From Aplectana chamaeleonis (taxonomy: Eukaryota > Nematoda > Chromadorea > Rhabditida > Cosmocercidae): a stretch of 64,000 nucleotides of DNA. The position numbers and the translations under genes were made by a program. Positions 56,005 to 64,000 of the stretch are shown in pieces. The notes below the pieces were generated by a model that did no database searches, was not told where the DNA came from, and saw nothing but the letters and a program-made list of their open reading frames with translations. The stretch spans positions 62,001-126,000 of the forward strand of contig JAPDOI010000373.1 of assembly GCA_029168955.1 (NCBI GenBank), given 5' to 3'. Each line of letters opens with the position of its first letter. Within the stretch, counting starts at the first letter, position 1.

Positions 56005-58236
56005 ATGGATACTGACAGCCGCACCGAACAGATGCTGCTGGACTCGCCAACGAAAACAATCGACGGACGAGACCAAGGCGACAATGAAGTCGCGATCGAT
56101 CAAAATGTGAGTTCTCGGATGTTAGAATGTAGAAATGATTTGATCACGCAGTTAAACAAAAGCCTGGCGCTCATTCGCATCGAGAGCGAGAAAATTTTGA
56201 GCAAGACTTTCACCACAACTGACCCAATCAGAAATGATGTAGTGGATACAGTTGAGAGGCAGATTAGGATTGCAAAAGAAACTATTGTAAGTGCAATAGA
56301 GCGATTTTGGCAGGAGCACGCTGGCATGAATTCGGGAGCAGCAGACACCCAGAGAATTGAGGAAGGGGTACTGGAAATTTTGGAAGTGGCTAAGTTGACC
56401 ACAACTGGTCAGTTGGAGCTGTGTTTGGATGAAAAGATGGCAGACAGAGAAATATTGGAAAGCGTTTGTGAACAGCTGAGATGCAATCCGAAGGATATAG
56501 AGAGAAAATTGAAAGATATTATTGAAAATATGGAAAGGTCTGAGGATATGATTTCTAGGCTGAAAGATGAAATTGAAGAAAAAGAATTTCAGATACAGTC
56601 ACTGACGAAGCAAAGGAGGATCCTGGGTAAAGCCTCTACGACGACGCAAGAGCAGCGCATGAACAATGGAGGTAAATGGCAACGATATGCGTCCGTGGGT
56701 ACCAAAAGTACAAATGAAATTCAGGAAGCAACCACGCGGATTTCGCAAGCTGGGACGCCCATCAGCTACTCGCGCGAGCCAAACCGAAGATTCGACGGAA
56801 GAAGCACCGGAGTCAGGGATACATTGGCCACAGGTACCGATAAGATCGGCACAAGCAAAAATTACGGGGCTGAGATGCTTGCGCAGGAGAGTGCTATAGT
56901 AGAATATATGCGAACAGCAGCGCTTCCCACCCTCGAACCCTTTTACGCTAACGAAGACAGGAGTTTTAGGAAGTTTTTAAATGAATTCAATATTCGATAT
57001 CGCAGGCCCCAGTGGGACGACCGCAGCCTTATACAGCTTTTTGAGAGTTTTCTGCGTAAAAAGGCTTTGGTGGTATTCGAGACCATCCCCTCGTACATAA
57101 AACGAGGAACCTTTGATGAGGTAGTTGGAGCAATGAGGGAGCGCTTGCAGGAAGATGGTAGCGCGGCAAGGATTAAAGCTATGGCGCAACTCCGAAATTT
57201 GACTATGAAAATCGACCAGACCGTGGGAGATTTTTGTGTATTCCTAGAAAAGGTCGCTAACAAAGCGTATCCAGATGTATCACCGGAGGTCGTGTCACTG
57301 CAAAAAGCGGAAATACTTTTCACACAGCTGGCTCATTGGCAGGGTAGTTACTCACTATCTGAGGCAATGGAGACTAGTAGCAGCGAGAAAGCTTACGAGC
57401 ACGTCAAGGCAGCGGCGCTTAGGTTAGAGCGTAATAGAAACGTAGCAAGAGAACGATCAAACGGTAGTGAACAACAGAGATTATCCCCTCAAAATAATGT
57501 ATCGACAGGCAGTTTTTCGCAAATTTCCGATCTTAATGAGAGAGATGCTCGGCTTTCATGGCGAATGGAAAGTGGACCAAACCAAGGTAGCAGGCAGGGT
57601 CAAAATGCGCTCCTGGATAATACGCATATGTCACGAAATTTTAACGGAAGGCCACCCATACAGTGTTTTATATGTGGTGAAAGGGGACATATGGCGAAAG
57701 ATTGTCTGAGTCGCACCACATCGATGAGTCAGAATCGACGGGAGCACCAGCAAGCAAGTAATGGTACCTCTCAAAGCGACGATGTAAGGCAGCAAATGCA
57801 GGGCGGAGCTTTTTCAGGCTTTGTAGACAGACTAGTAGGTAGCGCATCAAGAGATGGGGAATATGAGAGTAATGGAGGACTTTTCGGCCCCAAATCACTA
57901 ACTACAGTGCGCATGATAGGGAAGAATGTTACGGCGTTGCTAGATACCGGCTCGGAAACATCAATAATACCACTGGGAGTGTTTGCTGAAGCGCGCCGGG
58001 AGGGAGTAAACTTGGACGAATATGTTGAGATGCTTCCAAACGTCGAAACAAGGGTTCGTAATGCATCAGGGAATAAAATGAACTTTCTAGGCACGGTGAG
58101 ATTAGCGATTACTGTGAACAATGAAACAAAGCGAGTATCGTTCTATATAGGCGAAGACACAGGAGAAATGGTTATATTGGGGACAAATGCACTGGAACAT
58201 TTTGGTATCATATTGGCTTCGAGGCATAGCGCGTAG
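56005..58236 (+). CDS. Gag-protease polyprotein of LTR retrotransposon
   Basis: This is an intact 743-residue frame. Residues 150-215 are charged with heptad-like spacing (coiled coil likely). Residues 310-480 hold the capsid-like region (FYANEDRSFRKFLNEFNIRY, FEVVGAMRERLQ-like in DEVVGAMRERLQ). A CCHC zinc knuckle CFICGERGHMAKDC is at 554-567. A retropepsin domain has the active site LLDTGSETSIIP (D647) and the closing ILGTNALEHFGI (about 722-733). Gag packages the RNA and the protease matures the particle. The preceding leader (55287-56004) has no long ORF. The first ATG in frame, AATATGG at 56005, is taken as start. Confidence 0.92.
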   Translation: MDTDSRTEQMLLDSPTKTIDGRDQGDNEVAIDQNVSSRMLECRNDLITQLNKSLALIRIESEKILSKTFTTTDPIRNDVVDTVERQIRIAKETIVSAIERFWQEHAGMNSGAADTQRIEEGVLEILEVAKLTTTGQLELCLDEKMADREILESVCEQLRCNPKDIERKLKDIIENMERSEDMISRLKDEIEEKEFQIQSLTKQRRILGKASTTTQEQRMNNGGKWQRYASVGTKSTNEIQEATTRISQAGTPISYSREPNRRFDGRSTGVRDTLATGTDKIGTSKNYGAEMLAQESAIVEYMRTAALPTLEPFYANEDRSFRKFLNEFNIRYRRPQWDDRSLIQLFESFLRKKALVVFETIPSYIKRGTFDEVVGAMRERLQEDGSAARIKAMAQLRNLTMKIDQTVGDFCVFLEKVANKAYPDVSPEVVSLQKAEILFTQLAHWQGSYSLSEAMETSSSEKAYEHVKAAALRLERNRNVARERSNGSEQQRLSPQNNVSTGSFSQISDLNERDARLSWRMESGPNQGSRQGQNALLDNTHMSRNFNGRPPIQCFICGERGHMAKDCLSRTTSMSQNRREHQQASNGTSQSDDVRQQMQGGAFSGFVDRLVGSASRDGEYESNGGLFGPKSLTTVRMIGKNVTALLDTGSETSIIPLGVFAEARREGVNLDEYVEMLPNVETRVRNASGNKMNFLGTVRLAITVNNETKRVSFYIGEDTGEMVILGTNALEHFGIILASRHSA

Positions 58237-58400
58237 AACCACGGAACGGCAACTCGGGAACTCCGCAAGCAGTAGTCAGGAAAGGAGTACTGATTCCACA
58301 ACACAAATCACGAACTGTAGCGTTAGTAACCACGGCGAAATCTGATGACTGCCTCTTTCGTGATTGCACCAAGGGCCTAAATGAGAAACATGGGAGAAAA

Positions 58401-59843
58401 ATGAAGAAAAAACATGAGAAGTGGAATGACGTAAATGTAAACAACATACCGAAGGGGGGAGACAGAGTAGATATGGTGCTTCCTGGAGAAAACACAACGT
58501 CCGAAGATTCGAAGCTCAAGGATAACTCGAGCGGTCCATGCAATGTTCCAGAGCTTAACGGAAGCTCAACCTTAGTAACGAGTTTATGTGAATCTAAGGA
58601 GCCAATAAGGGTGCAGAATGATATGCTCGTAAACTCACCTCATGAAGTCGGTGACACTCCTGCACAGACTAGAAACAAGCGTGCGAAACGTGGTAGAAAA
58701 CCAAGAAAATGCAGTGGCGGCCATAATATTAAGCTGTTTTACAGAGCAACGACGGCGAAGAACGCAGAAATTGCCGACAACAGTGCTTTGGGAATGCTCT
58801 ACACGTGCCCGATGGCAAGCAAGAACATCGACGATCAGCAGGAAGAAGGCTTGAATGGTGTGATACATGATATGACATTTGCTAATGTTGTTCCTTGTGA
58901 GCAGGATGCAGTTATCAGGTCGCTTAGGTTTTCATCCGTCTACTCCCTAGCCAAGCTTATTGCCGCATATGAAAACGAAGTGGACGTAGACAAACGTCGG
59001 CTTTTTATGAGGAACAAATCGTACAACCTGCTAACGAACTCTGCGGTTCAAGAGGGGTATTGCTTCTTCAAACGAAATTGTGATCATGTGCTCAACGCCC
59101 TACTTCATCACGACGGAAACAGATTAGCAATGACAACAGTTCAATCGGATGAAATTGATTTGATACAGCTCAACGACATGATGAATGCGAGCATTGCATA
59201 TGCAACAGAACACTCCTGGGATGATGTTAAAGTTGGAGGGCCAAAACTCACGACCCTTGTTTTGTTACCAAATGGATTCCGCGGAAATGGCAGAGTAATC
59301 AAAACTGGAGATGGAGTGAAGGTGGCTGTGTATCGAGACCTACGAGAAGCCACTACGGAGATCAGGAATGCTGAGGATTTGGGAAACCTTGTGTTCGTGA
59401 CGCCGACTACCGATAAGGAATTCCCGCCTGAAGAGTGGCAGATGTTGTCAATGGTTATGACAACGGCAGTGAGACGGGGATGCAAAATAATCGCCTATAG
59501 TGGACCACGCGGAGAAGTAGCATGGGAGAAGAACAGAAAGGACGCACGCGATATGATGCAAGTACTGCGGGAAGCCTCGCCGACTCTAAAGCGCAACATC
59601 ATCACGATGTTCGGGGTAGTGCCATCGATGGAGGAGCCGTGTGGAGTGCTAGCAGCAACGAATCGAGACACCCCAAAGGGAAGCTATGCCGCCAACATTA
59701 TACGAGCGTTCATGGTGGCCTTGGACAAACAACTGAAACCGTACGTCAGAGGGAAGTTATTCGATTTCCGAGAGGAGACCATATCCCGTAAAGACGCCTA
59801 CGATGATAGAAGACGAGCACGAAGGAAAAAGGAGAGCCGCTGA
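58401..59843 (+). CDS. Unknown 480-residue ORF in the pol position
   Basis: I do not recognise this protein. It is intact, starts AAAATGA at 58401 and ends TGA. Its frame is -1 relative to gag and is open upstream to 58230, so it just overlaps the gag stop. A frameshift, reinitiation or spliced mRNA could express it; no slippery heptamer is obvious. Residues 91-103 are strongly basic (RNKRAKRGRKPRK), possibly nuclear or RNA-binding. Residues 285-375 alternate hydrophobic strands and helices: TTLVLLPNGF, LVFVTPT, EFPPEEWQML, GCKIIAYSGPRGEVAW. The C-terminus is basic (DDRRRARRKKESR). There is no YxDD, RNase H or HHCC-DDE motif. It may be a retroelement accessory domain or a captured host sequence. 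Confidence 0.85.
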   Translation: MKKKHEKWNDVNVNNIPKGGDRVDMVLPGENTTSEDSKLKDNSSGPCNVPELNGSSTLVTSLCESKEPIRVQNDMLVNSPHEVGDTPAQTRNKRAKRGRKPRKCSGGHNIKLFYRATTAKNAEIADNSALGMLYTCPMASKNIDDQQEEGLNGVIHDMTFANVVPCEQDAVIRSLRFSSVYSLAKLIAAYENEVDVDKRRLFMRNKSYNLLTNSAVQEGYCFFKRNCDHVLNALLHHDGNRLAMTTVQSDEIDLIQLNDMMNASIAYATEHSWDDVKVGGPKLTTLVLLPNGFRGNGRVIKTGDGVKVAVYRDLREATTEIRNAEDLGNLVFVTPTTDKEFPPEEWQMLSMVMTTAVRRGCKIIAYSGPRGEVAWEKNRKDARDMMQVLREASPTLKRNIITMFGVVPSMEEPCGVLAATNRDTPKGSYAANIIRAFMVALDKQLKPYVRGKLFDFREETISRKDAYDDRRRARRKKESR

Positions 59844-60099
59844 CTAGGGCGGATCCAGTAGTTCCCCAGGGAGAGGTCGCTACCACCCGTATTACCAGCA
59901 CAGTGAGGTACAATCATGTGCGCGATAGTGAGTACGTTATCTTCACGATGAGAGACTGTAAGAGTGTTTTAGTTTTTTGTTGTAAAAAAAAAGTTTTACC
60001 TAGGTCGTTGTAGTTTTGTTATGTCATATGGTTTATAAATATTTGTTAAGGTACAATTGTCTAGCTTCGGCAGGGACGCCGATTTCAGGAGGAGGGAGT
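59844..60099 (+). other. 3' untranslated region with polypurine tract
   Basis: There is no ORF. AGGAGGAGGGAG at 60087-60098 lies just before the 3' LTR and is the expected plus-strand primer. Confidence 0.8.
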
Positions 60100-60420
60100 T
60101 GTTACCAATGGCAAGGATTGGCCGTGGGTCACCGTGTTCCGATGACCAGTAGAGGGGCGGGGCGACCGAGATCGTCCGGGAAATGGCCACCAATGAGGAA
60201 CCTGGCAGCGAGCCAACGGAATGGCCATAAAAGGGCCTCTGAAGAGGCAACGAGAGCTCTCTGGTCGACTCTTCCTTCGTTCCCTGGCTAGCGCCATTTT
60301 TTTATTGTTTGTTAATAAACGGTTTGTGGACCAGTTTCTGTGCCGCATTCCCAACACTCACCTAGTTTCTAAGCACACTCTCTCACACAAGACCGAGAGC
60401 CAGGGCCAACCCCTGGTACA
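60100..60420 (+). repeat. 3' LTR
   Basis: It is 321 bp, the same ends, TATA-like box and AATAAA (60314-60319) as the 5' LTR, with two substitutions. Confidence 0.95.
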
Positions 60421-61971
60421 CTGGCGATGAAAAAACTTTTCCCGAGCGCATAAGCGGCTTCCTTTCCAGATTTGAATACGCCGTTGTCGAATTCGATTGT
60501 GGAGACGGTGGCGGGTGAGCTTTTACCCGAAAGCTTCCGTAAAACCTTCCAAGTAGCTGCACTTTCCGTCTTAAAGTCCATCTGTCCAGTGAACTTCTCC
60601 CACTCTTCTTTCTTGTGTCTGTCCAGATCCTTTTTGATCTCACTGTCAAGCTCAGCAACCACGGGGTTCAGATGATTAACCGCTCTCCTCGCATCTCTCG
60701 TTCTAATTTTGTCGAGGATGCCTCTGTTGACATTTGGATAGAACGTCTTGACGCGACCGATAGGAATAGCCGCATTCATGGCCTTGCGGATTGCGTCAGA
60801 TAGATGGCACTCTTTCTGGTGCACGCTTCCATTCCATGGGTAATCTGCCGATAGGCGAAGCGCAGCTTCACTGAACAGGCGCCAGTCTGCTCGGCCTAAA
60901 TTAAGATAAGAACGTTGGCGAACACCAGAAAAGGGAGCGAGAGAAATGGATAGATCGATGTGGACAAAGACAGGAACGTGGTCACTTGGCAGAGTAGTCG
61001 AGGTAGACCATGAGCAGCAGCTAGAAAGGTTGGACGAGACAAGAGATATGTCTGGGCTAGAAGATCGGCCGCTGGCAGGGAGACGAGTGGGCTGATCATC
61101 GTTTAAAATGACCAGGTCGCACTCATCTGCCCATTCTTCGACGTCATTTCCTCTAACATCAGGACCGAGAGACGAGCAAAAGGTGTATGCGTTGAAATCT
61201 CCAGCGAAAACGACCGAGGGTGAGAGGGAGCAGTCGCTCAGCTGCTTGAGAAGTGGTATAGGATTGTAAGATGAAGGGCATGAAGTTGTAGGTGGGATGT
61301 ATATGTTGAAAAGAGAAAGGGGTGTTTTTAGGAGAGATGGATTGGGAGGTACTCGAGAGTACCGTCCGTGAGGGTGCTGGGAATGAGGTGTGAGGGAGTG
61401 AGGATAGAACGAATGTAGAAACTCCTTCGTCGAGAGATGACCTTGGAGCATGGTAAGAAGTGGGATGAGGATAGGTGGGGGATGGAGAGAGCTTGGTTTC
61501 TTGAACCATGATCACGTCTGGATGGTAAGTACGTGCAAAGAGAGAGAGTTCAGAAAGCTTGGCACGAAGGCCGTTTAGATTGATATGCACAATGGAAAGG
61601 GGGCGATTTATAGAGATAGAGGAATCTGAGATGGAAGGTGAGAAGCATAATACACAACGAAAAGATGAGTTATGATGTCTCACAGAACTGAGACCCGAAC
61701 AGGAGAGATGCACCCACCTTTGGCATTCGAAGCACTGGACGCTGGTATGTCTCCAGTTTACATCCTCTCCGCACGTGGCGCATTGGTACTTCTGAGCGGG
61801 TCCAAGATTCCTCTCCACGCCGGGCCTTTGCAGGAGAATCTGAAGGAGAGATGCGGCCGGCCAGCACCTCTCCCATGACAAAAACCCTCTTTGTGGAGGG
61901 GATGGATGACATCGGTTTGCACGGAGGCGATCTTCTTTCCTCCACACTGCCACGGCACGAACGTACGACAT
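60421..61971 (-). pseudogene. NLR-1 copy C N-terminal region: PHD finger and APE endonuclease
   Basis: The start ATG (61971-61969) is nine bases from the element's 5' end and the first part is unbroken, unlike copy A. Residues 36-48 are hydrophobic (CWPAASLLQILLQ). Residues 52-58 read VERNLGP, the same degenerate 2A-like core as copy A. A PHD-type finger and the endonuclease motifs INLNGLRAKL, VQETKLS, VFAGDFNA, SSPDISLVSS and SDHVPVFV follow. A frameshift near 61360 breaks the endonuclease. The region stops at the LTR element. Confidence 0.88.
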
Positions 61972-61990
61972 CTCGGCAGCCCGGTGTCCC

Positions 61991-62936
61991 TCAAGGCGGA
62001 GTGTTATCCCACAGCCTATTTTCGCTATTTCTATCTGATATTCCTGTTCCACCAACTGGTATTCATCTGTGCCTGTACGCTGATGACATCACCATCGTAA
62101 GCACGGACTCAGTTATTGATCGAGCCATTGCTACCATGAATGACTACTTACGGACCCTGGCAGTGTATCTTAAATCAAAGTCGCTGGCTGCTTCTGCCTC
62201 CAAATCAAGTGCTACTCTATGTACAACGGCTACTATTGAACATCGGCTTCATCCCAGAGTCATGTGGGATGGCCACGAGCTGCCACTGTCTAAGCATCCT
62301 CGACTATTGGGAGTTTTCCTGAACCCCTCTTTAAGATTTCATGAAAATACGCGCATACGAGCTGCCTCTGCGAACTCGCGCAACAATTCTTCGCGCCTTG
62401 GCTTGAACCCCGTAGAACAGCACTGCTTACTCCAGTCTCAGCAGTTTCTCATAAGTATTGTCAAGAGCCCGATCCATTCAAACTACCATCTTCTGTCGTC
62501 CGGCCCCCAATCAAGAAACATACGCACGCCGCTCAATGCTTCCCTGTCTGCTGTCGATCAATAACGCTGGGCTACATCCGAGATCTCCTGCAGAAGACTC
62601 CAGATGGCTGAGCATTCGCGCTTTGTGGCAGAGTACCTGTCTGATGCTCTGCCCAACTCAATTTATGGCGGTGCAACCCCACGAGTCGACGACAGCGAAG
62701 CCGATCTACCGAGACGCACCCGAACAATCCTCGCTGGTCTGCGATGCGGTCACTCCACATATCTAAAGGCCTACGCTGATCGGATTGATCAGTCAGTCCC
62801 TGATAGACGCCCTGATTGCGAATGTGCTGGACATGATTCATTGCATTTGTTTTCATGTCCGGCCAGACCTACAATGTTATCTGCCCGAGATCTATGGTAC
62901 AGGCCGTGTGAAGTAGCTAGCTTCCTACGCCTTTGA
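61991..62936 (+). pseudogene. NLR-2 reverse transcriptase, 3' part
   Basis: It resumes at motif B (GVPQGGVLSHSLF) and motif C (LCLYADDITIVS, about 62065-62100). The RT thumb and tail region (LLGVFLNPSLRFHENTR) follows, then a deletion/frameshift near 62380, a further break near 62560, and LRCGHSTYLKAY with the Cys/His cluster ending near 62936. The (GAA)n tail is at 62961-62975. Confidence 0.87.
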
Positions 62937-63217
62937 TGCGATGCTCTGTTCATGGCTCAGAAGAAGAAGAAGAAGACTCGTATAATATGAATAGGGGCTT
63001 TTCTTAGCGTGCAAGAGAACTTTGCCGTTTTTTTTCGAATTCAAAAGGGAATTTTGAAAATTCGAAGCCCGAACAAACGGCTAATTAACCTCACACGCGG
63101 AAAATAGCCCCTATTTAAGACATTTAGACTGTCAGAAACAAAAATAATGCCGAAACAAACAAGAAAAAAAAATCCGCAACTCACCCACAAAATCAGCTGT
63201 GCTGTCGATCGATAATG

Positions 63218-64000
63218 AAATTTCATTCATTCATTCATTCATTCAACGACTTTATTGTGGAAATAAAGAAACATACATATACACGTATGTGAATGAGATT
63301 CTTTGTTAAAGTAAAAAAAAAGATGCATAACAATGGCAGAAGTGAGAAGGGGACAAAATATGATTTTTTTTTTGCAGAGGAAATTTTTCTTTCTACAATT
63401 CGAATGACATCTTGTCTCAAGATACTTGAGGCCACCGCTTCTGGGACAAAGAAAAGCACAACAAGCTGGAAAAACCCGTCACACTAGATTATTAGTAATA
63501 CCCTTTTAATCAGAGTGGACGCTCACTCGTTCCTTGTAATGACCTGAGATCGTACTTGGATAATCTACTTCGAAAGATAGAAAAGTTTCCGGATTCAGCG
63601 ATTTCTGCAGGCAAATTGTTCCAAGTTCTGACAACCCTGAACGCAAAGGAATTCAATATGCTGCCTTTAGAGGTGAATTTCCGTTCAAGTTGGAATCCAT
63701 GTTTGCGAGAACGGACATGGTGGCGAGTAAACACGAAAAGGCTGTCAAAGGGAATGTCGCAAAAACCATGCACGATCTTATAACACAGATGTAAATCAAA
63801 TTCAGCTCTGCGATATCGTAGGGTATTTAACCCTAGCATATCCAAACGAGCTGCATAATCTGGAACTTCTCTGTTTGGGAATACTTTGGTGAACACACGT
63901 CTAGAGTATCGTTTTTGCACATTTTCAATGATCTCATCATCTTCCACTGTGGAATGTGACCAAACCTGAGTACAGTACTCCAGTAGGGGTCGGCAGTAAA
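63218..64000 (-). mobile_element. 3' end of a third non-LTR retrotransposon, runs off the right edge
   Basis: The coding frame 64000-63510 (minus) reads RPLLEYCTQVWSHSTVEDD, ENVQKRYSRRVFTKVFP, RLDMLGLNTLRYRRAEFDL and VRTWNNLPAEI. This is the familiar C-terminal tail of CR1/Jockey/RTE-type reverse transcriptases. It is open to the window edge. The 3' end is a (TGAA)n tail at 63218-63244, preceded by AATAAA. The tail type differs from the GAA tails of NLR-1 and NLR-2, so it is another family. Confidence 0.85.

Larger units (their letters stand above)
54966..60420 (+). mobile_element. Young LTR retrotransposon lacking pol, with an unknown second ORF
   Basis: The element is 5455 bp. LTRs of 321 bp at 54966-55286 and 60100-60420 begin TGTTACC and end GGTACA and differ at two positions. 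CTGG is duplicated on both sides (54962-54965 and 60421-60424). PBS, leader with six hairpins, gag-protease ORF, a second ORF and a polypurine tract follow in order. There is no reverse transcriptase, RNase H or integrase anywhere in the 4.8-kb interior. Retropepsin and a CCHC knuckle point to the Ty3/gypsy group (a 4-bp duplication agrees), but without RT that is an inference. It must have been copied by another element's enzymes. Confidence 0.93.
49005..61980 (-). mobile_element. NLR-1 copy C: full-length non-LTR retrotransposon inserted in NLR-2
   Basis: The element's own parts are 61980-60421, 54965-53229 and 49129-49005 on the minus strand (with one copy of each target duplication), about 3.4 kb. 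Target duplication: CCGATGTCCC (48995-49004) and CCGGTGTCCC (61981-61990), one mismatch. The tail appears as TCTTCTTCCTCTTT at 49005. It is closely similar to copy A throughout. Two later insertions split it: the TIR element 49138-53220 and the LTR element 54966-60420. Confidence 0.9.
46578..62975 (+). mobile_element. NLR-2: non-LTR retrotransposon, outermost of the nested complex
   Basis: ACTCGTAT is duplicated at 46570-46577 and 62976-62983, so one element spans the whole interval. Its own sequence is 46578-49004 plus 61991-62975, about 3.4 kb including a 154-bp insertion, close to the length of NLR-1. It ends in (GAA)n. It encodes a PHD finger, APE endonuclease and reverse transcriptase. 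Motif A lies at about 48830 and motif C at about 62070, 13 kb apart because NLR-1 copy C landed between them. The first base of the element completes an ATG with the target sequence. Confidence 0.9.

Noticed and set aside
49005..61980. Four independent RT pseudogenes and separate LTR insertions
   Set aside because: Target duplications and sequence continuity show two non-LTR elements nested with a TIR and an LTR element.

Overview
This window is nematode genomic DNA. The one clear host gene encodes the actin-related protein ARP1 (centractin). Its first exon carries the [12 protein letters not shown] stretch typical of the Caenorhabditis protein, and its introns end in nematode-style TTTTAG/TTTCAG acceptors. 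I reconstructed ten coding exons on the minus strand (44636 down to 33431). They join in phase to 375 codons plus a stop, including a 69-bp exon isolated at 39498-39566 between transposon-filled introns. I see no rRNA gene, no convincing tRNA gene and no other host protein-coding gene. Almost everything else is mobile or repetitive DNA. Layout: 1-9 kb holds three hAT-type non-autonomous elements (TIR CAGGGMTGTGCG, 8-bp target duplications) and TTAA-flanked palindromic elements, two of which are split by hAT insertions. 9-13 kb holds a TA-flanked element, a 145/150-bp satellite of about 16 copies, and a 42-bp minisatellite whose unit carries the palindrome TGATGACGTCATCA. 13-23 kb holds foldback elements, an inverted pair of CTCAGGCCGG-ended elements and three TTAA elements that abut at shared TTAA sites. 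23-33 kb is gene-free with short-palindrome arrays, one perfect small hAT element and dispersed repeats. 33.4-44.6 kb is arp-1; intron 2 holds a full-length non-LTR retrotransposon in antisense and intron 3 holds a decayed fragment of a second family. 46.6-63.0 kb is a nested transposon complex. A non-LTR element (NLR-2, + strand, 46578-62975, TSD ACTCGTAT) was hit in its reverse-transcriptase motif B by a second non-LTR element (NLR-1 copy C, - strand, 49005-61980). That copy was itself hit by a 4.1-kb TIR element (49138-53220, TSD GTGTGCAG) and by a young LTR retrotransposon (54966-60420, TSD CTGG, LTRs differing at 2 of 321 positions). The right edge holds the 3' end of a third non-LTR element running off the window. 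The most unusual object is the LTR element. It has LTRs, primer site, polypurine tract and an intact gag-protease ORF, but in place of reverse transcriptase, RNase H and integrase it has one intact ORF of 480 codons that I do not recognise. Its 5' leader also carries six repeated hairpins whose stems keep pairing through compensatory changes. Names NLR-1, NLR-2, h1-h6 and the like are labels of mine, not database names.
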